Shown here one piece after another: positions 35,636 to 45,740 of a stretch of 64,000 nucleotides of DNA. The position numbers and the translations under genes are program-made. The DNA comes from Lacinutrix algicola. GTDB taxonomy: Bacteria > Bacteroidota > Bacteroidia > Flavobacteriales > Flavobacteriaceae. Below the pieces are notes generated by a model. It ran no database searches. It was given only the letters and a program-made list of their open reading frames with translations, and had not been told where the DNA came from. Position 1 is the first letter of the stretch; each line of letters opens with the position of its first letter. The stretch is taken from the NCBI RefSeq assembly GCF_001418085.1, contig NZ_LIQH01000040.1, forward strand, positions 248,001 through 312,000, in the 5' to 3' direction.

Positions 35636-36921
35636 TTAGTCTTTAAAAATAACTTTAGATAATTTCTCGGTTAAAGACTCTCTACTATACTGTTTTAATC
35701 CTACCGAATTTACTTTTAATTCTCCAGCACTAAAGGCATCAAAATGATTAAGAATTTTTAATTTTAAATCTTCTAAAGCATTATAATAAAAATAATCTCC
35801 AGTGTTTGTTTGTTTAATAATTTTTTCAACATCAGAATCAGTTGGGCCTATTGCTATTATTGGTCTATTTGATACCATATACTCAAATAATTTTCCTGGA
35901 ATAATTGCCTTTGTATCTTCAGAGTCGATTTCAATTAATAAAAGAATTTGAGACTTTTTTTGATAAATAACAGACTCACCATGCGATACGTAGCCTATAT
36001 TATTAACATAGCTGGTTAAGTTATAATTTTTAATATTCTCTAAAATTTCTTCACTAACTAATCCTACTAAATTAAGTTTAAAATACTTTGAAAAGTCTTG
36101 ATTCTCATTCACCAATTCTTTTAAAGCTTGCCATAAAATTTCTGGATTTCGTTTAGATAAAAACGATCCAATATGAGCTAAAGTAAATTCCGAATCTAGT
36201 GTTACAACACTATTTTTGGTAACATCATAACCATTAGTTATAACTTCTATTGGTTTATTAGTTAATGCTTTAAACTCTGTTTCAGTAACCGCGCTGGTTA
36301 CTATAATAGTATCTGCAGTATTAAGTACTTTACTTTCTAGTTTTTTGTGTTTATTTTTAGACGCTTGTGTGAGTTTTAGTTGCTTGTGGTAGCCAATAGT
36401 TGTCCAAGGATCTCTAAAATCGGCAATCCAATTAACACCTAATTGCTGTTTTAATTTTAAACCAATAATATGTAAACTGTGTGGTGGACCTGTTGTAATA
36501 ATAGTATCTATACCAAAGTCTTGAATATAAGTAGACAGATAACTTACCGATGGTTTTATCCAGTTTTTTCTAGCATCTGGAATAAAAAAATTACCGCGCA
36601 CAAAAAGCATTGCTTTTTGCACAAAACTCTGCTTCTTTTGTTCTGGAATAATACCTTTACTAATGGTTTTAGACTCTTTAGAAAAGAAACCTGCTAGTTT
36701 ATAAGGTTCGTTAATTGGCTGTTTAAGTATTGTTATTCCGTCTGGAACTTCGTCTAACAAACTTTCGTCTGTTTGCGGATAAATAGGGTTAGACGGACAA
36801 TAAACTATAGGTTCTACTCCAAATTGAGGTAAATATTTTACAAATTTTAACCAACGCTGTACTCCTGGTCCTCCTGCTGGTGGCCAATAGTATGTAATGA
36901 TTAAAACTTTTTTTTATTCAT
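35636..36921 (-). CDS. Glycosyltransferase, frameshift in A8 tract at codon 3-5
   Basis: A GT4-like glycosyltransferase of about 428 residues once the frame is restored. The N-terminal VLIITYYWPPAGGPGVQRW is the classic start of these enzymes but is out of frame with the only ATG (36921-36919). ATG AAT is followed by eight A (36915-36908), and a ninth A is needed to reach the main frame. In the main frame the nearest listed start is an internal TTG at 36760, which would remove the whole first strand and loop. Later motifs include DTIITTGPPHSLHIIG, NWIADFRDPWT, ITNGYDV and PGKLFEYMVSNRPIIAIGP. The ATG overlaps the YfhO stop by 8 bases. Confidence 0.75.
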
Positions 36922-39424
36922 TTTTCCTTTTAAACTCAAAAACCAATCCTCCTAAAACTATAAGTGCTAATAAAACAGAACTTGCTAAAGCAATAGTACC
37001 TCCTGTTTTAACAACTTGTGGTTCAAACTTAAACTCAACAACATGTTTTCCTTTAGGTATTTCCATTCCTCTTAAAAGGTAGTTTACACGATTGTGATTT
37101 GTTATTTCATTATCTACATAAGCATTCCAACCTTTAGCATAGTACATTTCTGAAAATACTGCATAACCTTTATTTAAGTTATTAGACTCGTATTTAATGT
37201 AATTAGGTTGGTATTCTAATACTTTAATTGAAGCTAGCGAATCTACAATATGATTAAATTCTGTTATAGCTCTATTAGGTGCTGTTTGCGAAACGGTCTT
37301 ATAAGTTTCAATAGCACTTCTATCTACAACAGCTTCCGTTTTAGTATTCAAATCTAATAAAGAAAGCATTTCTTCATCTGCCGAATTAACTTGTTTTATT
37401 TTTTCAACAAACCAAGCATTGCCATTGGCATCAGTATTTAAATATGGATAAGGCTGTTTAATTTCATCTTCACTAATAATATACTTAACATTAAACATGT
37501 TAAGCATTTCAGGATGTCTTGTAAATGGAAAGAAATCTGAAATCTCATCAAAACGCTTCAGCTTTGCTGCATGATAACCATTTATAGTATTATGAAAATA
37601 TGGTGCAGAAGTTGCGCCTGAAGCCATACTTTCAACTTTTTGAGAAATGGCTCTTCCTGCTCCAGAACTAACATCGTAAACTCTAAAATCACCAGGCTCA
37701 CTCAATATCTTCTTATCTGCATTATTTGCTTTAAAAGGACTTTGCACTTCTCTACTCGATACAAAATTTTCGGTATTTACATAACGTCTATCTACTCCAA
37801 CCAAATCGAAAAGAATTAACACTGCAAAAACAATAATAACTTTTCCTTCAGAAAGCTTTTGTTTTAAAAACATATAAATAGCTCCTGCCGAAAGTAATAC
37901 CAATAATAAGGTACGTAACGTATCTTTTGTGAAAATAGATTTTCTATCTGCAACAATTGCATCTACAAATGGTTGTCCACCACCTTGAGACCAACCTGCA
38001 TCTCTTATACCTTCAAAATCTAAAACAATTCCTGCATATCTTAATAATAAGAACAACAAACATAATCCTGCTGTTATTATTGCTGAAAACTTTAAGGCTT
38101 TCAATTTATCTTCATCTTTTTCGTAATCGTTAAACAACTTAACCAAACCAAAAATTGCTAAAACAGGAATACAAAGTTCTAAAAGAACTTGTATTGAAGT
38201 TACTGCTCTAAACTTATCGTAAAATGGAACAAAATCTATAAAGAAATCGGTTAAAAAACCTAGATTTTTACCATAAGACAATAATAATGCTAGTATTGAT
38301 CCGGAAACCAACCACCATTTTAGTCTGCCTTTTACTAAAAATAAGGCGAAAACAAAAAGGAATAATATTACGGCTCCAACATAAGCTGGTGCTTCAACTA
38401 TTGGCTGATCTCCCCAATAAGTAGGAACAGATTTAGCTGCATCTGCTGCTTCTAATGGTGGTACACCTTGACTTCTATAAAACTCATAAAAAGCAGATTC
38501 TTTACCTAAATCTTCTCCCATTCCTCCACCTAAAAATCTAGGAATAAAAAGATTAAAAGTTTCCAAATAGCCATAACTGTACTCGGTAATTTTTTCTTTT
38601 GCTAAACCAGAACTAATATCTTTTTTAGGAGAACCATCAGGGTTTATAGTTAACTCTGTTTTACTACGTGTACTTTCTTTAGCATACTCTTGCGTTGCCA
38701 TAATATTGGCTGCATTTAATCCAATAGCTAGTATTACTGCAGCTAGTAAAATACCAACAGATTTAAAGAAATGTGGTAGTACTTTTTTGTTATAAGCATC
38801 AATTAAATATACAATGCCAAGAACAATAACAAGTAGCATTAAATAATAGGTCATTTGGAAATGATTGGCAACCAATTCTAATCCCATAGCAATGGCAGTA
38901 ACAATAAAACCTAGTATATATTTCTTCCTAAAAGTTAGTACAATACCGCTTAAAACTAAAGGCATATAGGCAATTGCATGCGCTTTACTGTTGTGGCCTA
39001 CTCCAAGAATAATTATTAAATAAGTAGAAAAACCAAAGGCTAATGCACCAAGTGCCGCTAGCTTAAAATTAACTTTCAAGCATAATAATAGGATATAAAA
39101 ACCAACAAAATAAAGAAAAAGATAATCTGCTGGACGAGGTAAAAAACGTAGTCCTAAATCTAAACTTTTAATGTAAGTATGTGGATATCTGGCTCCTAAT
39201 TGGTAAGTTGGCATACCTCCAAAAGCACTATTGGTCCAATAAGCTTCTTCACCAGTATTTGCTTTAAAATCGCGTTGCTGTTTAGCCATACCGTTGTATT
39301 GCAAAATATCACTTTGTAATATTTGCTTTCCTTGTAAAACAGGACTAAAATAGGCTAAAGACAGTATAATAAAACCTACAAACACAAGTAAATGCGGTAA
39401 GACTTTTTTTAAAGTTGATTGCAT
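36914..39424 (-). CDS. YfhO-type membrane protein
   Basis: An 836-residue protein with about 12 transmembrane helices, a large periplasmic part near 440-760, and a last membrane segment near the C-terminus. SPVLQGKQILQSDILQYNGM and YWTNSAFGGMPTYQLGARYP at the N-terminus mark the YfhO family, which belongs with the membrane glycosyltransferases and is linked in other bacteria to decoration of cell-wall polymers. It is probably the first gene of the group YfhO - glycosyltransferase - flippase. Confidence 0.85.
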   Translation of the reverse strand: MQSTLKKVLPHLLVFVGFIILSLAYFSPVLQGKQILQSDILQYNGMAKQQRDFKANTGEEAYWTNSAFGGMPTYQLGARYPHTYIKSLDLGLRFLPRPADYLFLYFVGFYILLLCLKVNFKLAALGALAFGFSTYLIIILGVGHNSKAHAIAYMPLVLSGIVLTFRKKYILGFIVTAIAMGLELVANHFQMTYYLMLLVIVLGIVYLIDAYNKKVLPHFFKSVGILLAAVILAIGLNAANIMATQEYAKESTRSKTELTINPDGSPKKDISSGLAKEKITEYSYGYLETFNLFIPRFLGGGMGEDLGKESAFYEFYRSQGVPPLEAADAAKSVPTYWGDQPIVEAPAYVGAVILFLFVFALFLVKGRLKWWLVSGSILALLLSYGKNLGFLTDFFIDFVPFYDKFRAVTSIQVLLELCIPVLAIFGLVKLFNDYEKDEDKLKALKFSAIITAGLCLLFLLLRYAGIVLDFEGIRDAGWSQGGGQPFVDAIVADRKSIFTKDTLRTLLLVLLSAGAIYMFLKQKLSEGKVIIVFAVLILFDLVGVDRRYVNTENFVSSREVQSPFKANNADKKILSEPGDFRVYDVSSGAGRAISQKVESMASGATSAPYFHNTINGYHAAKLKRFDEISDFFPFTRHPEMLNMFNVKYIISEDEIKQPYPYLNTDANGNAWFVEKIKQVNSADEEMLSLLDLNTKTEAVVDRSAIETYKTVSQTAPNRAITEFNHIVDSLASIKVLEYQPNYIKYESNNLNKGYAVFSEMYYAKGWNAYVDNEITNHNRVNYLLRGMEIPKGKHVVEFKFEPQVVKTGGTIALASSVLLALIVLGGLVFEFKRKNE

Positions 39425-39454
39425 AAATAATAGAATAATTCTTAAAACCGAAAA

Positions 39455-39718
39455 TTAATCAATTTCCTCGTAATCTACATATTCACCAACCGTTTTGTTT
39501 GAAGTTTTATTGTCAGGCATTTTATCTATAGTAATTTCGCCTTCTTTTTGCTTTGGTTGCTGCTGGTTTTGGTTATTAAAATCACGAAATTGGCCACCAA
39601 AACGTTCAGCTGCTTTTTTTGTAAAATACTTTAATATAAAAGGACCAAAAAATCTAGATAAGATTTTGAATCCGTAATAAAATAACAATATTATAAGTAT
39701 GGTCTTTATTAATCCCAT
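39455..39718 (-). CDS. DUF4834 family small membrane protein
   Basis: An 87-residue protein: one N-terminal membrane helix (MGLIKTILIILLFYYGFKIL), a conserved basic helix RFFGPFILKYFTKKAAERFG, a Gln/Asn-rich linker and an acidic end VGEYVDYEEID. This order is typical of DUF4834. The frame is open to 39760, but the ATG at 39718 fits the family start and keeps the promoter free. Function unknown. Confidence 0.8.
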   Translation of the reverse strand: MGLIKTILIILLFYYGFKILSRFFGPFILKYFTKKAAERFGGQFRDFNNQNQQQPKQKEGEITIDKMPDNKTSNKTVGEYVDYEEID

Positions 39719-39726
39719 AGAAAAAT

Positions 39727-39734
39727 CAAAAATA
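39727..39734 (-). promoter_or_regulatory. -7 element of DUF4834 gene
   Basis: Minus strand TATTTTTG (39734-39727), with TTG at 39760-39758, 23 bases away. A second TATTTTTG lies at 39757-39750. The short 8-base distance to the ATG makes the farther copy the likelier working box. Confidence 0.4.
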
Positions 39735-39811
39735 TTAAATGTTCTAATACAAAAATACAACTCTTGTTGAGTAATTTCAGATTTATTTACTTAAAAAATA
39801 TATAAAATCTC

Positions 39812-39819
39812 TATATTTG
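39812..39819 (+). promoter_or_regulatory. -7 element of outer-membrane protein gene
   Basis: TATATTTG, 18 bases before the ATG at 39838; no clear -33 element. Confidence 0.4.
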
Positions 39820-39837
39820 AAGCTAAACCTAGAACTT

Positions 39838-40866
39838 ATGTTTTTAAATAAAACCTATTTAACTATAGTACTGTGTATTGCTGGTTTAACAGCACATGCA
39901 CAATATACAGAAGTTATTAATTCTAATCGTCCTGGAGTGTCTAGGTCTGCTTTTTCTGTTGGAACAAATGTAGCTCAACTTGAAGTTGGTCCATATACTG
40001 TAAAGGAAGAACACACTCCTTTAAAATACGATGTATCAGGTTTTGGAGTTGACTTTGCTGCACGTTATGGCCTACTTTTACCACAATTAGAAATTAATAT
40101 AGAAGGTATTTACCAAAATGATACACAAACAGATTATCGTTCTACTATTCCTACAGATTTAAAGCGTTCAAACTTTAAAAATCTAACACTTGGTGCTAAA
40201 TACCTAGTTTACGATCCTTATAAACATGCTGTTGAAGAAAAACCAAATATTTTTAGTTACCATGCAAACAAACGTTTTAAATGGAGTAGCTTAATTCCTG
40301 CTGTTGCAGTTTATGTTGGTGCAAATTTTGATTCAGCAGACAATCCATACACTGCTCCTGGAGTAGAAGGTTTTAGCCCTAAAGTAATGGTTGCCACACA
40401 AAATAATTTTGCTAGTGGTTGGGTATTGGTAATGAATTTATCTAAAGATAGAATTGGAACCGATTATTCAGATTTTCAATACATTTTTACTCTAACTAAA
40501 GCTGTTAGTGAACAATGGGTTTTATTTGGTGAAACCCAAGGAATCCATAGTGATTTTTATGCAGATAACCTTTTTAGATTTGGTGGTGCGTATCTTTGGG
40601 GAAAAGATTTTCAGTTAGATACCGCTGTAACATTTAATACTAAAGATACACCTTCAGTTTTCGGATTAAATCTAGGTGTTTCTTACCGTTTAGATTTTCA
40701 TAAAGATCCAGGAATAGATAATGGAACTTCTGCTGAAGAAGAAGCTGAGCGAAAAGCTAATAAAAAACGTAAGAAGAAAAATAAAAAGAAAGGTGACGAT
40801 GCTTCTCCTGATAGCGATAACAAACGTAAAAAAGAAACTCAGGATATTGATTTTGATGATGAGTAA
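39838..40866 (+). CDS. Outer-membrane transporter-like protein (MetA-phenol family)
   Basis: A 342-residue protein with a signal peptide (cut near AHAQ, about residue 23) and a beta-barrel pattern: INSNRPGVSRSAFSVGTN at the start, later LGAKYLVYD and GLNLGVSYRLDF. This matches the 'putative MetA-pathway of phenol degradation' transporter family in form. The C-terminal tail is unusual, a run of Lys/Arg (KKRKKKNKKK) then acid residues, and lies after the barrel. ATG at 39838 is chosen over 39817 because it starts the signal peptide. It overlaps the next gene by 1 base. Confidence 0.7.
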   Translation: MFLNKTYLTIVLCIAGLTAHAQYTEVINSNRPGVSRSAFSVGTNVAQLEVGPYTVKEEHTPLKYDVSGFGVDFAARYGLLLPQLEINIEGIYQNDTQTDYRSTIPTDLKRSNFKNLTLGAKYLVYDPYKHAVEEKPNIFSYHANKRFKWSSLIPAVAVYVGANFDSADNPYTAPGVEGFSPKVMVATQNNFASGWVLVMNLSKDRIGTDYSDFQYIFTLTKAVSEQWVLFGETQGIHSDFYADNLFRFGGAYLWGKDFQLDTAVTFNTKDTPSVFGLNLGVSYRLDFHKDPGIDNGTSAEEEAERKANKKRKKKNKKKGDDASPDSDNKRKKETQDIDFDDE

Positions 40867-41993
40867 TGCCTATGATTACAACTAAACTAGTAACTACAAA
40901 AAAGGATTTAAAGACCTTTGTTAAATTCCCGTTTTCGCTATATAAGGATTCTAAATATTGGGTTCCTCCTATTATTAGTCAAGAAATGGAGACTTTTAAT
41001 AAAGACAAAAATCCCATTTTTAATGATGCCGAAACTACATTAATTCTTGCCTATAAAGACGATAAGCTTGTTGGTCGGGTAGCAGCAATTATTAATTGGC
41101 TTGAAGTAAAAAAACAAAAGCATCTTAAAATGCGTTTTGGTTGGTTTGATTTTATTGATGATTTAGAAGTTTCTAAAGCATTATTAGTCGAAGTAACTAA
41201 AATTGGAAAGCAACATAATCTTGAATATACCGAAGGTCCTGTAGGTTTTTCCAACTTAGATAAAGTGGGAGTAATGACCGAAGGTTTCGACCAGATTAGT
41301 AATATGATAACATGGTATAACCATGAGTATTATGTGAAGCATTATGTAGCACATGGTTTTACAGTAGAAAAAAGTTATTCTGAAAGTAGCTTTCCTTTTG
41401 TAAACGTAAAGCCAGAAAACTTTAAAAAAGCTCAAGAACTTATAAAAAGACGTTACAAATTAACAGCATTACAACTCACAAAAACATCTGAAGTGATGCC
41501 TTACGTCGATAAGATGTTCGATTTGTTTAATGCATCTTATGAAAGTTTATCTTCTTTTGTTGAAATAACAGACATACAAAAAGCGTATTTTAAAAAGAAA
41601 TTTATCTCGTTTGTAAATCCTGAGTATATAAAGTTTGTTGTAGATGAAAATGATGATATGGTAGCTTTTGCTATTGTAATGCCTAGGTTTGCTTCTGCTT
41701 TACAAGAAATGAATGGTAAACTATTTCCTTTTGGTTTTGCTAAATTATTAAAAGCTAAGAAACATAGTAAAGATGTGGTTTTCTACTTAATTGGTGTGCA
41801 TCCAGAATATCAAAACAAAGGTATTCATGCAGTGATATTTAATGAGTATTATGAAACTTTTAGACAAAAAGGAATCATTAATTGCTACAGAACTCCAGAG
41901 TTAGAAGATAATGAAGCTATCCATAAAATTTGGAAGCATATTGAAACTACAGTTGTAAAACGTAGAAAAACGTATAGAAAAAATATAGAATAA
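40866..41993 (+). CDS. GNAT-like acyltransferase family protein
   Basis: A 375-residue soluble protein. The N-terminal FVKFPFSLYKDSKYWVPPII and the central EGPVGFSNLDKVGVMTEGF are typical of a large bacterial family sometimes labelled GNAT acetyltransferase or, wrongly, GTP cyclohydrolase. The C-terminal LIGVHPEYQNKGIHAVIFNE fits the acetyl-CoA-binding loop of GNAT proteins. Its ATG overlaps the previous stop (TAATG), so the two genes are coupled. Substrate unknown. Confidence 0.75.
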   Translation: MPMITTKLVTTKKDLKTFVKFPFSLYKDSKYWVPPIISQEMETFNKDKNPIFNDAETTLILAYKDDKLVGRVAAIINWLEVKKQKHLKMRFGWFDFIDDLEVSKALLVEVTKIGKQHNLEYTEGPVGFSNLDKVGVMTEGFDQISNMITWYNHEYYVKHYVAHGFTVEKSYSESSFPFVNVKPENFKKAQELIKRRYKLTALQLTKTSEVMPYVDKMFDLFNASYESLSSFVEITDIQKAYFKKKFISFVNPEYIKFVVDENDDMVAFAIVMPRFASALQEMNGKLFPFGFAKLLKAKKHSKDVVFYLIGVHPEYQNKGIHAVIFNEYYETFRQKGIINCYRTPELEDNEAIHKIWKHIETTVVKRRKTYRKNIE

Positions 41994-42012
41994 TCTTTAA
42001 AAGAAGATAAAC

Positions 42013-42047
42013 AAAAAATCCGATTCTAATGAATCGGATTTTTTTTG
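42013..42047. terminator. Bidirectional terminator
   Basis: A 14-bp stem (42013-42026 with 42031-42044), 4-base loop and runs of A and T on either side, between two convergent genes. Confidence 0.85.
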
Positions 42048-42065
42048 CTACAACCATTATTAGTA

Positions 42066-45000
42066 TTATTCTTTTAAAATTTTAATTGTTTTTGTTTGCC
42101 TTCCGGATTCTATTTTAGCAAAATAAACTCCGTTAGCAAATGAAGACAAATCTAGAGTTGTTTGCATTGCATTCATCTTTTTAGAGCTCACTACTTTTCC
42201 TAAAATATCTGTAATTTCAATTGTTTCAATTTTTGAAGTGTTCGAAATAAACAATGTGTTTTTTACAGGATTTGGATAATAGTTAAAATCTGAAAAAGTA
42301 AAATCGTCTACACTTAATAATGTTTCCACAAACTCAGTACTACAAACATCTGTTATTATAGCCGGATTGAAATCGAAATATATTTCTGCTTCGTTTGGTA
42401 TAATATCTCCAAGCATGTATCCTGTTTTTGGCTTGATTTTAAAAGTAAAATAACCATGTCCAATATCAGTATCTTCTTCAGATGGAGGCAAATTGATTCC
42501 ATAGAAATTCCAAACTAGATGATTGTTAACTCTCTCTAGAGCATAATTTGCACTAGCATCAATCATTCTTAGTGTCGTTTCATCTAATTTATCGTCAAGA
42601 AAATCTTCTACTCTAACATTAATAGCATTAGCTGTTCCTGTATTTTCAAATTGAATGGTATAGGTTAAAAAATCGTCATCTGTAAAAGTAGAATGTACAA
42701 TTTGTCCATCATGCTTTTCAGTTTTCACGTTTGGATCGTAAGCACCAATTATAGTTTGTGTTAAACTAGAGTTGTTATTAAGTGGTAAAATATCTCCAGC
42801 CGGTATATTTATTGAAGCTGAATTATTTACTAAATCCCCTAAAGCAACTGTTGGTATTGTTGGCACATACATTTTTATCCAAATAGATCTTGTTTGATAT
42901 GGCTCCAAATTTGTAAAAGCATAAGTAAGTCCTGTACTAGTAATCACAGCGCCATTTGGGGCTTCTGTAATAGATAAAGCACTATCTAAAACAAAACCTA
43001 CAGAACCTGAAGCTACAGTTTGATTAGAGTTATTAGTATACGTAATATAATTTCTATAACTAAAACCTGGTCTTGGAGGAGCATTGTAATTATTTAAACT
43101 CACCGATAAATCTTTATAAGGTGTTACTGTAACTGGAAAATTATATGTTGTAATACCAGAACCTGAAGCCACAGTTACACCTGAATAATTAACTGTACAT
43201 ACATTATTTACAGCATACTCACTATCAACAACATAGTTTAAATTATAGCTAGTTGTAGGATTAGATTCATATAAATAAAATGGAGTTGTAAGGAGGTTAT
43301 TAATAACGCCATCATTATTAATTTCATATTCAAAATGACCTAAAGGAAAATCTATTTCAGCATTATCTTGAATACCATTTGCATTAGTATCTACAAAAGC
43401 ATTAAATTCTATGCCATCTGAAAAAGATAAATTTAATGGAGTATCAAGTTCAGCTAAACCATCAACTTGATATCCATAATACATTCCTGTAAAAAAATGT
43501 TCTATTAATTCTCCTGTAAAATAACCGGAATTAATATTTTCTTGAGTAATAATGTGTGTTGCAGAAAAAGTTGTGCTGTCTGTTTGATTAGGGTTTAATG
43601 TAACTAATGGTCCGCCAATGACGTTTAAATTAGAAAAATTACTAATAGATTCCACATTTGTTAGTACTGCATTACCATTGTTTGTAACACTAAATTGATA
43701 AGTTATAATATCTCCAACACTAGTAAAACCATCTCCATTATAATCTGAATATGTTGGTGTATACCTTACTTCCAATGGTGAAATGAAATACAATGTAATA
43801 GTTGCTGTATCGCAAATACTAAGATTTGAATTTTCACATATAGTATACTCTAGATTATAATAACCTGAAAGCGTGTTGGGTATTGTTAAAACTCCAGATG
43901 CGTCAAGTGTGACTCCAATAGTATTAGCTTCTAAAGTAATAGTAACATCTGATGCATTTAATGCTAAACCATGTAAAGTATCATTAGTTAGTACTTGAAA
44001 ACTACCACCAACTTCCATTACAGGATAAAAAGTATCATGATGTGCATTCACATTATAATCATCTAAAATTGTAAACACTAATGATTCGCTTGTATTAAAT
44101 GTATTTCCAGAAGTTGTTGTAGCGTTAATAACAAATGTTTCATCTGTTTCTTGCAATTGATCTAAAACCGTCGGCACAATTAAATTAGTTGCATTATAGT
44201 ATGTTTGACCTGCAGGAATAACTATCGTTGTATTTAAAGCTGAATAATCTAAAGATCCAGCTGTTCCAGCTGTTGTTAAAAGTTGGATTGATGTATCGGT
44301 TGCACTTACATGAGTTAACCAGACACTAAATCTTGCATCTTCTCCTTCATTTATTTCTCCTTGAAAATTTGAGCTATAAGAAATCCTGAAATCTGGTAAA
44401 CCGTCATTATCTACAATTGTAGCTGTTGCAGAAGCCGAGGCATTGGTTGTATTACCAGAAGTAACTACACCTGTTAATGTGAATGTTTCTTGCGGTTCAT
44501 CAAGGTTATCATCTATGGTAGGTACTGTAATAGTTTTAGAGATATTTCCTGCGGAAATTGTTTCTACTATTGTTGTTGTATTATAATCACTTGTTCCTGC
44601 TGTACCATTACTTGTTGTAAACTGTATTGTTACATCTGCATTAAAAACTCTATCTAACCTGCCAGAAAACACAACGTTTTGCCCTTCTGTTCTATCGTAT
44701 GGTGTCCCTATACTTAACATTGGTGTAGTATCATTATCCCTAATGGTTGCAGTAGTTACAACAGTCGCGTTATTAGTGTTTCCAGAAGTAATTGAGCCTG
44801 TAATAATAAAGGTCTCATCTGTCTCAACAACTGTATCATCTATAGAGAAAAAAGATTGAGATTTACTTGTTTCACCTGCTACAAATGTTACTGTAGTGTT
44901 TACAGTATTATAATCAGAATTATCCGCAGATCCATTACTTGTTGCTATATTTAGTATAATATCTGAACTGTAAGGATTTGATAAGCCATAGTTTATAAAT

Positions 45001-45467
45001 CTCGAGTTTCCTTCTGTTATACTTGTATTAGAAGATGCAGAAACTGTTGGTGGTGTATCGTTATCTATAATTTGAATATATCGATTTGTGGATGTATTTG
45101 TAGTATTTCCAGAAGTAATATCTGCCTGAATTCTAAAATTCTCATTAGGTTCAATTATAGCATCATTATTTGTTATTAGATTTAATGGTGTGCTTAAAGA
45201 CAATTGCCCAGCTGGAATTGTAACCGTTGTAGTAATTGGCGTATAGTCTGTAGCATCTGCTGTTCCTGATGCAATAGATACATCAACGACAATAGGAGTT
45301 GAACTAACACTATATAAGTTAATATTAAACGAATAGGTATCTCCTTCTATTACACTGTAACTATTTGCTGTTCCAGATATATAAACTGTAGATTGCGCCT
45401 GTAATACACTACATAAAAATAGAAAGGCAAAAGTAAAAAAGCACTGAATTTTGAAGTAGTTGGTCAT
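42066..45467 (-). CDS. Calx-beta repeat surface protein with T9SS signal
   Basis: An 1133-residue secreted protein. A signal peptide (to about residue 25) is followed by four Calx-beta-like units of about 110 residues (25-465), recognisable by recurring GTADATDY / GSADNSDY / GTAGTSDY and ATIRDNDTTP elements that usually bind calcium. Next come DUF11-like and related beta domains (about 560-1040: YDPNVKTEKHDGQIV marks the late one), and a type IX secretion sorting domain (FNYYPNPVKNTLFIS to IKILKE). It is probably exported and anchored on or released from the cell surface; adhesion is a plausible role. Confidence 0.88.
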   Translation of the reverse strand: MTNYFKIQCFFTFAFLFLCSVLQAQSTVYISGTANSYSVIEGDTYSFNINLYSVSSTPIVVDVSIASGTADATDYTPITTTVTIPAGQLSLSTPLNLITNNDAIIEPNENFRIQADITSGNTTNTSTNRYIQIIDNDTPPTVSASSNTSITEGNSRFINYGLSNPYSSDIILNIATSNGSADNSDYNTVNTTVTFVAGETSKSQSFFSIDDTVVETDETFIITGSITSGNTNNATVVTTATIRDNDTTPMLSIGTPYDRTEGQNVVFSGRLDRVFNADVTIQFTTSNGTAGTSDYNTTTIVETISAGNISKTITVPTIDDNLDEPQETFTLTGVVTSGNTTNASASATATIVDNDGLPDFRISYSSNFQGEINEGEDARFSVWLTHVSATDTSIQLLTTAGTAGSLDYSALNTTIVIPAGQTYYNATNLIVPTVLDQLQETDETFVINATTTSGNTFNTSESLVFTILDDYNVNAHHDTFYPVMEVGGSFQVLTNDTLHGLALNASDVTITLEANTIGVTLDASGVLTIPNTLSGYYNLEYTICENSNLSICDTATITLYFISPLEVRYTPTYSDYNGDGFTSVGDIITYQFSVTNNGNAVLTNVESISNFSNLNVIGGPLVTLNPNQTDSTTFSATHIITQENINSGYFTGELIEHFFTGMYYGYQVDGLAELDTPLNLSFSDGIEFNAFVDTNANGIQDNAEIDFPLGHFEYEINNDGVINNLLTTPFYLYESNPTTSYNLNYVVDSEYAVNNVCTVNYSGVTVASGSGITTYNFPVTVTPYKDLSVSLNNYNAPPRPGFSYRNYITYTNNSNQTVASGSVGFVLDSALSITEAPNGAVITSTGLTYAFTNLEPYQTRSIWIKMYVPTIPTVALGDLVNNSASINIPAGDILPLNNNSSLTQTIIGAYDPNVKTEKHDGQIVHSTFTDDDFLTYTIQFENTGTANAINVRVEDFLDDKLDETTLRMIDASANYALERVNNHLVWNFYGINLPPSEEDTDIGHGYFTFKIKPKTGYMLGDIIPNEAEIYFDFNPAIITDVCSTEFVETLLSVDDFTFSDFNYYPNPVKNTLFISNTSKIETIEITDILGKVVSSKKMNAMQTTLDLSSFANGVYFAKIESGRQTKTIKILKE

Positions 45468-45505
45468 AGTTTTCGTTTTTAAAAGTTTACGATTTTATTG
45501 ATAAT

Positions 45506-45513
45506 CAAATATA
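45506..45513 (-). promoter_or_regulatory. -7 element of Calx-beta gene
   Basis: Minus strand TATATTTG (45513-45506), 38 bases before the ATG; no clear -33 element. Confidence 0.4.
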
Positions 45514-45687
45514 ACAGAAACTTTTAGTGAAAAACCTTTAAATTAGAATTCGAGCAGTTTCACTTAGAATTTGATTTTGATAAGCTATTACTTAATAGAT
45601 GTAAAAAAACACGAAAGGTTGCGTAGTAAATTATTTTTAATTTAAAAAATTTGAATTTAAAACTGATATATTCTGTTTTCTTTAACA

Positions 45688-45719
45688 AAAAAAATCCAAT
45701 TCTTTCGAATTGGATTTTT
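45688..45719 (-). terminator. Intrinsic terminator of oxoamine synthase gene
   Basis: A 13-bp stem (45690-45702 with 45707-45719) with a long T-run on the minus strand, 22 bases after the stop of the gene at 45741. Confidence 0.8.
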
Positions 45720-45740
45720 ATATAATAAATTGAAAAGAAA

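Noticed and set aside
36760-36760. TTG at 36760 as the true start of the glycosyltransferase
   Set aside because: It would remove the conserved N-terminal strand and loop that are clearly encoded upstream in the same frame; the frameshift near the ATG at 36921 is the better explanation.
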